A stretch of DNA of 64,000 nucleotides from Hippopus hippopus. Lineage: Eukaryota; Mollusca; Bivalvia; Cardiida; Cardiidae. The position numbers and the translations under genes were made by a program. This document shows, in pieces, positions 52,592-62,825 of the stretch; within the stretch, counting starts at the first letter, position 1; every line of letters starts with the position of its first letter. The stretch covers positions 13,465,918-13,529,917 of the forward strand of contig OX328104.1 of the NCBI GenBank assembly GCA_946811185.2. Reading direction: 5' to 3'. The notes beneath the pieces were generated by a model. The model searched no databases and had not been told where the DNA came from. It saw nothing but the letters and a program-made list of their open reading frames with translations.

Positions 52592-53139
52592 GATCCATTC
52601 CAGGAACGATTGCAGATGAAGATACTAGAATCAGAGATGACAGAAAGCGTCCAATATTTTCATCAGACTTTAAGTTTAAAAAGAGTGGCCGTCGCAGAAA
52701 ACCAAGGCCGCATCGTAATCATAACAGAAATAGAGAATCTAATACTGTAAATATTACTGGTGAAACAGGGGCACTTCAAACACATAAGACAAAAACTCAG
52801 AGAATAGGAAATCACGATAAATCTAATGATAAAACTAAGTTTGATATTTACTATAAGAATGGTAGTATTGTGATTGAAGCACGGAAAACTAACAAAAGTG
52901 CTCGTATGCATGGCAATAACCAAGACCAGACTAACATTTTGTCAACTAAAAATGATAACTTTGATCCAACGGATTCATTTATAGAACAAAAAGGGGACGA
53001 TGCCGATCATAAGAACAAGACAGATCATAATGGAATTGCTGAAGACGACTTTGGTGGAAGCGCCTATATCACAAAGCACGAAGACGAACGGGAAAAAGAT
53101 GTTAATGTGCCAGACAACCAAAACATAACGAACAGTCAG
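52592..53139 (+). CDS. Long exon: charged linker between spacer and second TSP1
   Basis: The acceptor is tttacttccag and the donor is CAG|gttgtt. Two bases complete Gly, then 182 codons run open. The product is hydrophilic and rich in Lys, Asp, Asn and Arg, with no cysteines and no recognisable fold. The first third is strongly basic (GRRRKPRPHRNHNRNR), with an RDDRKR run. Several sequons occur, such as NIT. A basic cluster of this sort could bind heparin or be a proprotein-convertase site; that is inference. If the weak donor is not used, the frame continues for VVSFI and then stops at TAA TAG (53155-53160). Confidence 0.88.
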
Positions 53140-53761
53140 GTTGTTAGCTTTATATAATAGACACAAAAGAAGTAGGCATGGAAATCATGAGAATGACATG
53201 TAGAAGTTACAGTAACATGCAAATAATTCTAAGGGACATTGACCTTTTTTCATAAACCACTTTAACCACTAGATCCATCCGAAAATCGAAACAGTCAGTT
53301 TTTAGTAGTGTGTAGCTTCAGTATTATTATCCTTTTTTTTCCTATTATCATTTTTACAGGTTTAAGCCTTTGGTAAATTCCATCACACCACTCATATTTT
53401 TAGGATAGTCTGATTTCTAGACGTGTCCTGACCAAGGTTTTACTAGTGTATTTTGCTTCAAATTCGAGTTTCCGTTTCCCAAACAAAACAAAACAGAAAG
53501 ATTTAATCATTTCAGCACTATGGGGAAGAGGGGGATTTTGCAGACAGCATAGGTCAAGATCGAACTGCACAGTATTTGCTGTATGAGACCACTTTCTTGC
53601 TTCACTTGTGTGATGTCTGCGTCTGTTCTATAGACCTTACATGCGGAAAAGAAGAACTTACATCACTTCATAGCGGAATTTCATTCAGAAGCTGATGTCT
53701 TCAACATAGCTAATTGGTTCACTGTAACCAGTACTTTAACAAGAATTTTTTTTTTCTCCAG
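53140..53761. other. Intron with an F-type fragment
   Basis: CATTTCAGCACTATGGGG, ACAGCATAGGTCAAGATCG and ACTGCACAGTATTTGCTGT (53508-53590) are a decayed family F start and hairpin; the rest is unremarkable. Confidence 0.5.
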
Positions 53762-53897
53762 GATAATTCCACGCAATCACCTGCACCAGAAAACAACGTT
53801 ACTGATGTAGATATGTACACAAATGATAACAGAGAGCTGTCTCCGTACTCGTGGTTAATATCCGGCTATACTGAATGTAGCCAGACATGTGGAAAAG
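53762..53897 (+). CDS. Exon: second TSP1 repeat, first half
   Basis: The acceptor is tttttctccag and the donor is AAAG|gtaaca; 45 codons plus 1 base. A linker with two sequons (NST, NVT) leads to SPYSWLISGYTECSQTCGKG, the Trp plus CSxxCGxG core of a TSP1 repeat. It enters phase 0 and leaves phase 1. Compared with the first repeat, only one Trp of the ladder is kept, as is common in C-terminal TSP1 repeats of ADAMTS-like proteins. Confidence 0.92.
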
Positions 53898-54158
53898 GTA
53901 ACAGTTACTCATTTTTCGGGAGGGCTAGAGATTTATACCACAGGTCTTTGAAGTTACATTAATCTATTAGGAAACACCAAAGTTTTCGTTGCTCGATCAT
54001 TAGACACCGTTACTAAAAATAGCACACTAGCGCATCTATAGCCATAATCATAATAACAATATACGATATAGGCGAAGTGCCGCCTGCAGACATTGTTGCA
54101 GTTTTGATTAGAATGTTTCAAACAAACAATTTTTTTTTCAATTGTTCCACCTTTACAG

Positions 54159-54288
54159 GTAAACAATCTCCCGTACTAGAATGTATTGTAACGGACAAAC
54201 GAGCTCGCGTGGATGACAGTTTCTGTTCCGACCTAGAAAGACCGTCAACCGCTGTCCTGGAGTGCAGTAACGGCATTTGTCCTCCAAG
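54159..54288 (+). CDS. Exon: second TSP1 repeat, second half
   Basis: The acceptor is cctttacag and the donor is AAG|gtatgt. Two bases complete Gly, then 42 codons plus 2 bases. It reads SPVLECIVTDKRARVDDSFC and later LECSNGICPPR, giving the remaining Cys pattern of the TSP1 repeat begun in the previous exon. It leaves phase 2, so at least one more coding exon must follow. I find no convincing one in the remaining 9.7 kb. Confidence 0.91.
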
Positions 54289-54517
54289 GTATGTCATTTC
54301 CGAATGTTTCCTTTCTAGTTTCAGTTAATTAAGATAAACACTGATATTACTCGACGATGGACGACTTCTTGTTCCAGTCCCCATTCCACCACAGTAATTT
54401 TGAACAGGCTTGCATGCAAAAGGCTGTTTTGCCTTTACCTCCCTACCCCATTAAAAATTTACTATTTTTTTCATGTTCCCCTCATTCGAACTATGTCATT
54501 CTCAGCGAAATCTTATG

Positions 54518-54720
54518 TCTTAATCCTTACGCTGTAAACTCCGACTTAATGCGTTTTTTCGGCTAGTGTAGATCAAGATCAGGCTGCCCATAAAGAGATA
54601 TGTTTTTCTCTGTCCGATAAAGAGATATTTTTCCCCAAAAAATAACTTCGAAATTACAATATTTGGGGTGTTTACTATTGGCTGGAACGTTTCATGTTAC
54701 TTACTACGAATACGCTATAT
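54518..54720 (-). mobile_element. Family E MITE, hairpin partly lost
   Basis: TTAATCCTTACGCTGTAAAC start, one arm (TAGTGTAGATCAAGATCAGG), then GTCCGATAAAGAGATATTTT. Confidence 0.7.
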
Positions 54721-55045
54721 GTTTCACCACTTTTAATATCGATGAAAGCTACATCCACCTACGTACGCTCCCGGTGCGTAAAACAAGATAATCTTTTCGT
54801 ATCAGAGATAACGCATTTTATGATGAGAAACATATAGAACATAGAACATATCGGTGAAAACAATCTGTAATAACTCCAGTTTTCACTAGATAGCATGAGA
54901 AAGTCGGCAACTTCTTGCAGTATGATCAATGTCTTATGATATGCGGATTAAATGTTATCTCATTGGTCCTCCTTCATGCCTTGCTGGTATCATGTTTGAT
55001 AATATGCCTATGCAATTTTCTTTTCTACACAAGAGTATTGTATAA

Positions 55046-55262
55046 CCCTTAGGCTGCTGAGCGCGACTCACTGACCTTTTGCGAACAGTGTGGATCAAGA
55101 TCAGACTGCACAGAACGTGCAGTCTCATCTTGGATCTACACTGTCCGATAAGGAGATATTATTCCCCAACACATAACTCTAAATACTTTAAAATAGCAAT
55201 ATTTGGGTTTTTACTATCGAATTAAAACTTCCATTTTAGTTATTCAACAGGATAAAGTTAAA
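55046..55262 (-). mobile_element. Family E MITE
   Basis: ATAACCCTTAGGCTGCTGAG and CAACAGGATAAAGTTA ends; hairpin GATCAAGATCAGACTGCAC / GTGCAGTCTCATCTTGGATC. Confidence 0.88.
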
Positions 55263-55385
55263 AGAGAACTTTGCCAAGGGTCCCTAAGCGCCATTTTCGA
55301 TTAAATTCTAATTTCCAAGATGAGCCACACGATTGGCCAAGACGTTCTTTCTCGATCAATCAATCACATGGCTAGTTTTAGTATT

Positions 55386-55500
55386 TAACTCTTTACTAAA
55401 CGACAAAAATTTAGCCTTGTCCAAATTGAAAGTATGCATAGACGACAAATTAGGTGTGTCCAAAATGATGGGTTTTGCTTTAAACGTTTAGAAACACTTT
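55386..55500 (+). mobile_element. Family A MITE, left half
   Basis: TTAACTCTTTACTAAACGAC to AAACGTTTAGAAACACTTTC; truncated before the hairpin. Confidence 0.75.
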
Positions 55501-55509
55501 CAGATTGGA

Positions 55510-56260
55510 TAAGATCAGTCAATTCATTTTGTCAACAAGGATGATCAACATGAAATTTCAAAAATACGATCAAACAGATTAGCTTAGGTCGGCAAATCCA
55601 TTTTTTCAAAGAAGGCAGTACTTATTAAATAACCTAACAGTATGATCCAACAGGCAAGGGTAAGTCGGCCAAGTCCATTCCACGAAGGCAGCTCACGTTA
55701 CACATCAATATTTATGATCCAAAAGACTAGCTTTAAAGTCGACCAATCAATTTTGTGCAATAAGGCGATAAACAGAATGTGATCCAACAGACTAGCTAAG
55801 TCGGCCAATAGCATAATCCAACGCACTGGGTAAGGTCGGCCAATCCATTTTGTCAAAGTGGACGGCACACATTACAAAATCTTGTAGTGTACTCCAACAT
55901 ACTTGCTAAAGTCGTCCAATCAATTTTATTCAAAACGGCGGCACACATGACATAAACTAACAAACTGGCTATGATCAACCGATTCATTTGTCCAAAAAGG
56001 CGACACACGCTCCATAGTCTTACAGAAGGACCCAACAAACTGATTCGGTCAATTAATGTTTTCCACAAAGATGGCATACACAACGTAATCTAATGAAATG
56101 ATCAAGGAGACTAGCGAAGTATGCCAGACTGATAGTATATGGTCCAAAAACCACTCGTGACTTATTTGAAATTGAATGAAAATGGCCTACAGAGTAGCTT
56201 ATGTCGGCGAGTGTTTGTAGAAGAAGGCGACACACATGACATAATCTAGCTTAGGTTCAT
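55510..56260. repeat. Highly diverged ~70-85-bp tandem repeat
   Basis: Recurring AGTCGGCCAATCCATTTTGT, AAGGCGGCACACATTAC, ATAATC and CCAACAGACTAGC in the same order eight to ten times with heavy divergence. Confidence 0.7.
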
Positions 56261-56467
56261 CAGGAACACTCATTTGAATAAGTCTTCCCCTTATACAAAC
56301 GTGCTTTTACTTCACTGCAATACAAGATGCCCAGACAATTATTCAAAGCGAAGAAGCATCTGTACCATTTGTCACTCTTTTATTCTTGTTAATCATTAAC
56401 CTGCTAAATAAGTGCAATGAAACTTTCAAGATGATTGTAAAACCCAAAGTTATGCTATTTCCAACGT

Positions 56468-57559
56468 ATATTAGTAGTAGTATTTACACCCTTAAACGCA
56501 TTTGTTGAGGCTGAGGCTGTGTACTTAAGGTGACCTTGTCCTCGAAAGAGGTTACCCCCGGTGACCTACTTATGTGGGTAAGCAATCCAGTTAATCAAGT
56601 TCTTATCTGATTGAGATGTCAAAATTTAATGAGCCATTTCCGCACTTAAAGAGGCATGTGGTTCTTATGTACAGGTATGCGACTAATCTGACACTCTCTC
56701 AGAGTTTTAGGGACACTGGTTCCAATCAAGTTAAGCATAGTTCCTACCTTTTGAGACCTTCAAAAGTGTACTGCGCTGGTCTGCGACTGTCTCTGGCACA
56801 CTCTCAGACTTTCAGAAACCCCGGTTCCAAACCAATCAAGCATAGTTTGACCCCTCTGAATCTTGTGCATCGGTCCACGAAGGTCTCTGACATCCTCACA
56901 GACTTTCCGGAACCCTTGTTTTAATCGACATAAGCATAGTTACAACCGTTTTAGACCCTCCTGAGTCTAAAGTGCAGGTCTCCGACTAATCTGACACACT
57001 CTCAGACTTTCAGTAACCCTGGTTCAAAACGAGTTAAGCACAGTTTCGACTTTTCGGGACCATCTAGTATGTAATGCACTGGTCTGGGAATGTCTCTGGC
57101 ACACTCTCAGACTTTCAGTAACCCGGCTTTCAATTCAATTAAGCCTAGTTAGGATGTTTTGGGACCCTTCCGAGTCTAAAGCATTGGTCTACGACTGCCT
57201 TTGGCACCCTCACAGACTCTCAGGAGGCCCAGTGTCAATCGAGTGAGGCATAGTTTGGGCAACAAGGAGTCCTTCAGAGTCTAATCCATTAGTCTGCGAC
57301 TGTCAGGAAGCCCAGTTCCAATTAAGTTAAGCATAGCGTCGACCTTAGGGACCCTCCCGAGTCTTATGCACTGGTCTCTGTCTTATCCGAGCAACACTCA
57401 GAACAAAGATACTAGACTCTGAAGGAAGAAATCGATTTATAGGCTTGATTTCCCACATAAGTAGGTCACGGTGGGTGACCTCGTTCGAGCACAAGGTCAC
57501 CTTAAGTACACAGCCTAAGCCTCAACAAATGTGTTTAAGGGTCTAAATACTATTACTTA
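56468..57559. mobile_element. ~1.09-kb element with ~120-bp terminal inverted repeats and an internal array
   Basis: The left arm TAGTATTTACACCCTTAAAC, TTTGTTGAGGCTGAGGCTG, GTGTACTTAAGGTGACC matches the complement of the right arm (GGTCACCTTAAGTACAC, CAGCCTAAGCCTCAACAAA, GTTTAAGGGTCTAAATACTA). No transposase frame. The middle is a ~105-bp tandem array. Family unknown. Confidence 0.85.
56640..57400. repeat. ~105-bp tandem repeat, ~7 copies
   Basis: Each unit has GCACTGGTCTGCGACTGTCT, CACACTCTCAGACTTTCAG, AACCCGGTTCCAAT and AAGCATAGTT. It fills the inside of the long-TIR element. Confidence 0.85.
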
Positions 57560-57824
57560 AATCTTTTCGGGGGGAGGGGATATCTTCTATCCGGACGGTG
57601 TGCGCATAAGGTCCTTGAGACGCGCTTAGCAAACTAGGGGTTAATATATACATCGAAATTCTTGATTTGATTATATCTAATTTCATCTACTTTCAAATTG
57701 CTAAAGTCCAAAAATTGCATATTGGGATAAAAACTCAGTAGTCACCTGTTTTCCTACGAACAAAGCAACTTTAGAAAGGAAAAATTGTAATTCTGCTTAG
57801 CTGGTTTGTCTATATACTGATTAC

Positions 57825-58045
57825 AGGCCGACAAAATCTTGGGCTTGTCACAATTTAAAGCAATTGCCGACGACATATTGATCTCGTATAACTCAAATTA
57901 TGAAATTCGTATTAGAAAGGGTAGAAAACATGGTGGAAAAATGCTGGTTACCAGTACTTTCTCCTTTTTCCTCATTTTTTTGAAGAGCCTTCTCTCTCAG
58001 GAAGTCGTCCAAACAGGAGATTGTTCGGTAAGGGATCAAACTTGC
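57825..58045 (+). mobile_element. Family A MITE
   Basis: GCCGACAAAATCTTGGGC, GCAATTGCCGACGACATA, short hairpin (ATGCTGGTTACCAGTA), GATTGTTCGGTAAGGGATCA. Confidence 0.8.
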
Positions 58046-58074
58046 TGTCTGGCCATATCTACACTGTCCGTTAT

Positions 58075-58250
58075 TAACCCTTTCAACAAAAACAAGGGAA
58101 TTTGCAGATGGCATAGGTCATAGTCAGACTGCACAGAAATCGAGGTCTGATCTTTGTTTCACACCATCCCCTCATCTAATAAAACATATAGGATAACATC
58201 TTTTAGAGTCACAGTGGATTGTATATTCAGCAGTCGAAATAGGTCGAACG
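58075..58250. mobile_element. Family F MITE
   Basis: TTAACCCTTTCAACAAAAAC start (58074), GATGGCATAGGTCATAGTCA, ACTGCACAGAAATCGAGG, and the GGATTGTATATTCAGCAGTC tail. Confidence 0.6.
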
Positions 58251-58257
58251 TATAGGG

Positions 58258-58762
58258 AACATTTGTTTTTCTTTTCGGCGAAAGATCGAAATATTTCATC
58301 GAGTGAGCATCATCGGTTATCCCGATGGCGTTCACTCGATGAAATAATTTTCGATTTATTTCATGCTTCTTACCCCTTTTTTATTGGGACTTTCATCAAA
58401 ATCCAGTACATATGTTTTCAGTAATTCCCCGTGACGTACCTCCCCGCTCCGATAAGAACGCATTACAATATTACGTAAAGCGCGAGATATGTAGGGTAAA
58501 TGCGCGTAATTTACATCATAGTTCCGTCTTGTTGAATGGCACGCACTATTAACCTAGGTAACTAGTGCGCGGGAACTACATTTGCCGCCTTCAATTGAAG
58601 AGTTACAAAATGTGAAATCGGTATTTTTCACTGGTCGATACCATGAAATATCAAACCTTATTTCATGCTTTTCGGTAATTTATCGAGAAATAGTGATAGA
58701 TTACGAACATTATATTATCTCATAATATACAAATATCCTCTATATATTCCACCATTATTTCT
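58258..58762 (-). mobile_element. Family H element
   Basis: Fold-back CTTTTCGGCGAAAGATCGAA ... CGATGAAATAATTTTCGAT, then CCTAGGTAACTAGTGCGCGG, CACTGGTCGATACCATG, and TTTCATGCTTTTCGG at the far side. Confidence 0.82.
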
Positions 58763-58769
58763 GGATAAA

Positions 58770-59300
58770 CTACCGAAAATTAAACATGTATATTTATAAT
58801 CGAAGCTGAAAACTTGACTATATAATATTTCTGACATTTATAACATGGTATGTGAAATACTCGTTATAAAATAAATCTACGTAAGAAATTTGTACGGATG
58901 ACTATGTTTTGTGCCAGATATAAATACACATATGGGGGAAAAATAAGCTGGCTTTCTTTGTGAATCGGCCCATATTTAACAAAACATTGCCATGTAATAG
59001 AATTTATATTGCTATTTATTAAGATGATATTACAGATAGAAGTTAAGAGATCATAAAATGAAACGTTGTAGATTGTTACATGAACGAAACGATAAGGCAG
59101 TTTAGACTTATTTATGGTTTAGATAATAACTGTAATAAACTTTAGGGTTTTTTCTTTCGAATTTATTTAGTACTTGAATCTGTCAAGGGTATTACAAAAA
59201 AGTAATCTTAAGCGCAAATCAACGGACACTAAAATGAGAAATATGATATTTTGTGGGAATAGTAAATCTCTTTTCACTGTCTGAATCCTGATACAGATGC
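58770..59300. other. No supported feature
   Basis: Very AT-rich; no gene or repeat recognised. Confidence 0.45.
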
Positions 59301-59439
59301 AGTTCACAACCTTGAAACCGCTGTGAAATGTACAGGCTGATGCATAATATCTGATACAGTTTCAGTCTGTAATTTTCTGCCAGCACATACATTGTTATAA
59401 TTTATATCACAATACTCTACAATAATTAGTTTTTTTGAT

Positions 59440-59760
59440 ACACATTTTAAGTACTTTGTATACTTACATGTTGAATAAAATAGGTAAAACTTTTTCACAA
59501 CATTTACATGATATGCTCTACATGACGTTTGCATTCTGGGCTATTGCGACGTCAAGCCTCTTCGAAAGTTTGCGATCACCGATGGACACATTTCTGGCGT
59601 TAGTTTTCTCATCTCTCGACAAATGGCTTGTTTCAACTCTCCAGCAGTGTTTGGTTTAGGTAAATACAGATTTTCTGTCAAGTGTCCCCACAAGAAAAAG
59701 TTGAAAAAAGTCCGAGGATTGAGGGGACCAAACATTGTCAGTCCTGAAGATGAAGTTTTC
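59440..59760 (-). pseudogene. Mariner-type DDE transposase C-terminal fragment
   Basis: On the - strand 59541-59735 reads NFFLWGHLTENLYLPKPNTA, then GELKQAI and NFRRG. This is the DFFLWGxLKxxVY...LKxxI...NFRRR block of mariner-like (DDE_3) transposases. The usual Asp before FFLWG is Asn, the upstream SPDLxP segment is degraded (GPLNPRT), and a stop follows TSQ before RMQTSCRAYHVNVVKKFY, which continues the family's C-terminus. It is inactive. Confidence 0.8.
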
Positions 59761-59878
59761 CCGGAAGTTTCATGAAGCTAAACATCCTGTATGGGGTACT
59801 ACTTCACATTTATTATAAAAATCCTCTACATGATGAAAAAGTTACCGTATAGGCGGCGTTAAGTTACAGTGGTGTATT

Positions 59879-60127
59879 TAACCCATTTGCCACACAATCA
59901 CCAGTTTTAACGACCTTGAAAAAAACCCCACAAAAGCAAAAAAAACCCCGCCATTTGAAAACATTACGGGAAAAGGAAAAAAATGCTGGTGACCAGCATT
60001 TTTTCCTTTCCCCACAAAGCTTTCTACCTCTCTGAAAGAAAATTTCTAATTTTTAGTCACGTTGAATTTGTCGTCTGCAAATGCTTCAACTTGGACAAGT
60101 CTAAAATTTTGTTGTTTGGAAAAAGAG
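59879..60127 (-). mobile_element. Family A MITE
   Basis: TTAACCCATTTGCCACACAA start, hairpin around GCTGGTGACCAGC, GTTGTTTGGAAAAAGAGGTAA end. Confidence 0.85.
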
Positions 60128-60134
60128 GTAAGTC

Positions 60135-60352
60135 TTTCCAATAAGACAATATGTCTAACCGTACAAATTAAAACCATCTGCAGACGAAAAATTGCTGTGG
60201 CCAAATATGCCGACTTGCCTTTGAAATAGTAGAAAATGATGTGGGAGAGGGAGAAAATGCTGCTGACAGGCATTTTCACCTTTTTCCACATTGGTTTGAA
60301 AGGCCCTCCCCTTAAGGTGCCAGGTTAAAAACAGAATTGTTTAGTGAAGGAT
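60135..60352 (+). mobile_element. Family A MITE, diverged
   Basis: CCATCTGCAGACGAAAAATT, hairpin decayed (AATGCTGCTGACAGGCATT), AATTGTTTAGTGAAGGATCA. Confidence 0.75.
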
Positions 60353-60379
60353 CAAATACAAAGACGTTAGACATATCTT

Positions 60380-60593
60380 TAATTCTTATCCTGCTATATA
60401 ACTGAAATGAAATTTTCGAGCCGATCGTAAAAACCAAATTTTGGCTATTTCAAATGTGTTTTTAGGGAGGATAATATGTCTTTATCGGACAGTGTAGATC
60501 AAAGATCAGACTGCACGTTCTGTGCAGTCTGATCTTGATCTACACTGTCTGCCAAGGGTCAGTGAGTCGCGCTTAGCAGCATAAGGGTTAAAA
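60380..60593 (+). mobile_element. Family E MITE
   Basis: TAATTCTTATCCTGCTATAT and CGCGCTTAGCAGCATAAGGG ends; near-perfect hairpin TCGGACAGTGTAGATCAAAG ... GACTGCACGTTCTGTGCAGTC. Confidence 0.9.
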
Positions 60594-60644
60594 AGAGAGA
60601 GACGGCCCAAATTTGCCAGCCAGGCCTGTAGGGGCCCTTAGAAT

Positions 60645-60755
60645 AAACATGTCTACGCATTTTTGACCAATTACAAGTTTCTATTTATTCATTTGAATAT
60701 ATCAATATCAAAAGGGAGATCAAAAGCCAGCACATTAAGCTACGCCGAAAAAATG
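60645..60755. repeat. Short dispersed repeat (copy 2 of 2)
   Basis: ACATGTCTACGCATTTTTGACC to AGCTACGCCGAAAA, matching 1863-1970. Confidence 0.7.
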
Positions 60756-60879
60756 CACTTTAATCCAACAAATTAGAAAAATAGAAGTTGAGTTACTGTA
60801 ACAATTTATATTTAGGTACTTATATATTTTTCCAGTTTTGTGATCCACACTGTCAAACACATAGTCACTTGTTATAGCC

Positions 60880-60955
60880 GAATTCAATTTGTCGTCTGCA
60901 TATGCTTTCGTTATAAGAAAGTCTAAGAGTTTATCGTCTGGTAAAAAGTTAGAGT
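60880..60955 (-). mobile_element. Family A MITE end fragment
   Basis: AATTTGTCGTCTGCATATGC and TTATCGTCTGGTAAAAAGTT are the right end of a reverse copy. Confidence 0.6.
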
Positions 60956-60979
60956 CATAGTGCCAACTTTTATGTAGAT

Positions 60980-61187
60980 AAAAGTTAAATGGACTTGTTT
61001 AAATTGAAAGCATGCGGACTACAAACTACATGTGTGTCATATAAAGGTTTTTGTCTTTTATATGGCAGAGAACATGATGATAAAGGAGAAAGTGCTGATT
61101 ACCAGCAATTTATCTCTTTCCCACCATGTTTTTGAAAGCATTTTTCCTAAGATTCTTTAAAACTCGGGATTGCGTGGTAAAGGGTTA
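60980..61187 (+). mobile_element. Family A MITE
   Basis: GTTTAAATTGAAAGCATGCG, weakened hairpin (AAGTGCTGATTACCAGCA), and GATTGCGTGGTAAAGGGTTA. Confidence 0.8.
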
Positions 61188-61424
61188 AGTCTTGAGAGGA
61201 ATGCAATTCGAGGAAGATGGCTTAATCAGCCGTCTAAAGTAACAGGTTTTGAAAATCAGACAGTTGAATACTTTGTTATTGCCAAGAGAAGAGTAATTAC
61301 AATTTAATGAACAACAAAGTATAAAAACAGAAATAGAAAAGGTTAGGGACCAACACTAATCTTTTAGTGCAGATAGGGAAGAAGTCTACCTCTGAACTTA
61401 TATCTTTTGAAGCAACTGTCTGTC

Positions 61425-61630
61425 TGCCTCTCTCTCTCCCTCCCTCCCCTCGGCCATCTTCTCCCTCCCTCTCTCTCTCACCCACTCTCCGCCTCTTTTT
61501 CTTCCCAACCTCCTTTCCTCTCTCCTTTCCTCCTTTCCTCATTCTTTCTCTCTATCTCTGTTACCCTCTCACTCCCTCTCCCTCCCCACTCTCCATGTCT
61601 TTTTCTCTGTCTCTGTCTCTCTTCCTTCAA
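61425..61630. repeat. (CT)/(CCT)-rich simple repeat
   Basis: Imperfect CTCTCCCTCC tracts; the open frames on both strands are low-complexity. Confidence 0.9.
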
Positions 61631-61673
61631 TCAAGATATGGACGTGTCTTATGCCTTCAACTTTTTCCACTCA

Positions 61674-61981
61674 TTGATTGATTGATTTTGTATGGTGTTT
61701 TACGTCTTCAACATTATTTCAGTTATATCGCGGCGGCCAGTGCACCTATCCATGCTTTCCTTGAGTTTCTTTTACCAGTAATCCTAACAATATTCTTTCC
61801 AAGCCACTTGCTGCTTTCCCACATAACCACCGTCGAAACAACAGACACCGGTGAGGGAGGAATGAATCCTGTCGCAATGACTATCGTCAATCCTCGGAAA
61901 GAAATTGGCCGAGCCGGGAATCGAACCAGCGACCCCCTGTTCTCAAGTCATGTACGCTACGGACTGAGCTACCGGGCCCCG
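61674..61981 (-). mobile_element. tRNA-derived SINE, full length
   Basis: ATTGATTGATTGATTTTGTA tail, conserved body, head with B box (GGTTCGATTCCC) and A box (TAGCTCAGTCCG) on the - strand. The best-preserved SINE in the window. Confidence 0.92.
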
Positions 61982-62169
61982 GCTCCACTCATTGAGATGT
62001 TAAAAGTGTTTATCTACCAACAATACCCCGAACTGTTTAGTAATTAACATTTCAACAGGTGTTTGTAGTTATCCTCAAGGACTAAACTTAATTACCTAAC
62101 TATATATAAATCATACAGAAATAGCAACATCTTACAGTAAGTGTCTTATGTATGAAAGCAATCTTTTTT

Positions 62170-62360
62170 TAACTCTTTACCAACCGACAAAATCCCGGAT
62201 TCGTCCAATTTGAAAGCATTTGCAGACGACAAGTTTTAAATATTGCTCAAATGACTTTCTGTGAAAGGTTAGAAAACATTGTGGGAAAAGGAAAAACTGT
62301 TGGTTACCAATGATTTCAAAAGATTTCTCTTGCAGGGTAGTTAAAACTCCGAGGGCTAAC
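62170..62360 (+). mobile_element. Family A MITE with most of the hairpin lost
   Basis: TTAACTCTTTACCAACCGAC, GCATTTGCAGACGACAAG, one arm (GTGGGAAAAGGAAAAACTG), then an abrupt GGTTACCAATGATTTCAAAAG; the CTCCTTTTCCCACAATG arm is absent. Confidence 0.82.
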
Positions 62361-62374
62361 TCTTTTTACGCAAT

Positions 62375-62545
62375 CTAGAGCTAAGTTTCGGACTGTCTAG
62401 TGCAAGATCCGACTGCAAAAAACGTGCAGTCTGATCTTGGATCTATACAGTCCCTTTAACATAAAGTCTAGCCAATACTACAGATATCCATCTTATTTCC
62501 AGTAGATTGTATTTACAGCTGTCAAAAAGGTCGAAATAAGACAGT
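62375..62545. mobile_element. Family F MITE
   Basis: GATCCGACTGCAAAAAACGTG / CAGTCTGATCTTGGATC hairpin, then GTCTAGCCAATACTACAG and AGATTGTATTTACAGCTG tail. Confidence 0.65.
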
Positions 62546-62607
62546 TAACCCCCCTAAAAAATTTGAGCATAGGTGATAATGCTGGTATTCCATGCAAAGG
62601 CCTATTG

Positions 62608-62810
62608 GTGCCTTTACCATATGATCCCGAGTTTCATCGGCTCTGAGGAAGAAAGCGTTCGAAAACAAAATGAGAAAAGGGGTGAAAAACCCGGTAATCA
62701 CCCGTTTTCAAAGGCACATCCCATCATTTGAGTCACGTTTAATAGGTAGCTTGCAAGTGCTTTCAAATTGGACAAATTGAAATCTTGTCTTCTGTTAAAG
62801 AGTTCAATTC
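62608..62810 (-). mobile_element. Family A MITE, degraded
   Basis: GTGCCTTTACCATATGATCC start, collapsed hairpin (AAAACCCGGTAATCACCCG), CTTCTGTTAAAGAGTTCAA end. Confidence 0.7.
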
Positions 62811-62825
62811 TTCTTTTTAAAAACT

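Larger units (their letters stand above)
17230..54288 (+). other. Gene span: ADAMTS-like / papilin-like secreted matrix protein (11 exons seen, 5' and 3' incomplete)
   Basis: Eleven exons on the + strand join with GT-AG introns and consistent phases into about 600 codons. Domain order in the joined protein is: signal-type hydrophobic segment (residues ~3-17), TSP1 repeat (~43-90), ADAMTS cysteine-rich region (~91-200), ADAMTS spacer (~200-330), charged linker (~331-530) and a second TSP1 repeat (~535-600). No metalloprotease or disintegrin segment lies between the hydrophobic segment and the first TSP1. In the known families that layout fits ADAMTS-like proteins and papilin, which are extracellular matrix glycoproteins, rather than ADAMTS proteases. 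The first intron is ~22.6 kb; the rest are 0.26-3 kb. The initiator Met and the C-terminal exons are not in the window, so orthology (ADAMTSL1/3, papilin, MADD-4 type) cannot be fixed. Confidence 0.88.
56390..57646 (+). mobile_element. Family E MITE split by a long-TIR element
   Basis: Left part TTAACCTGCTAAATAAGTGC to CTATTTCCAACGTAT; right part GGATATCTTCTATCCGG to GACGCGCTTAGC and AGGGGTTAA. The E hairpin is missing from the right part. Confidence 0.8.

Noticed and set aside
61297..61685. Frames over the CT/GA tract on both strands
   Set aside because: Low-complexity simple repeat.
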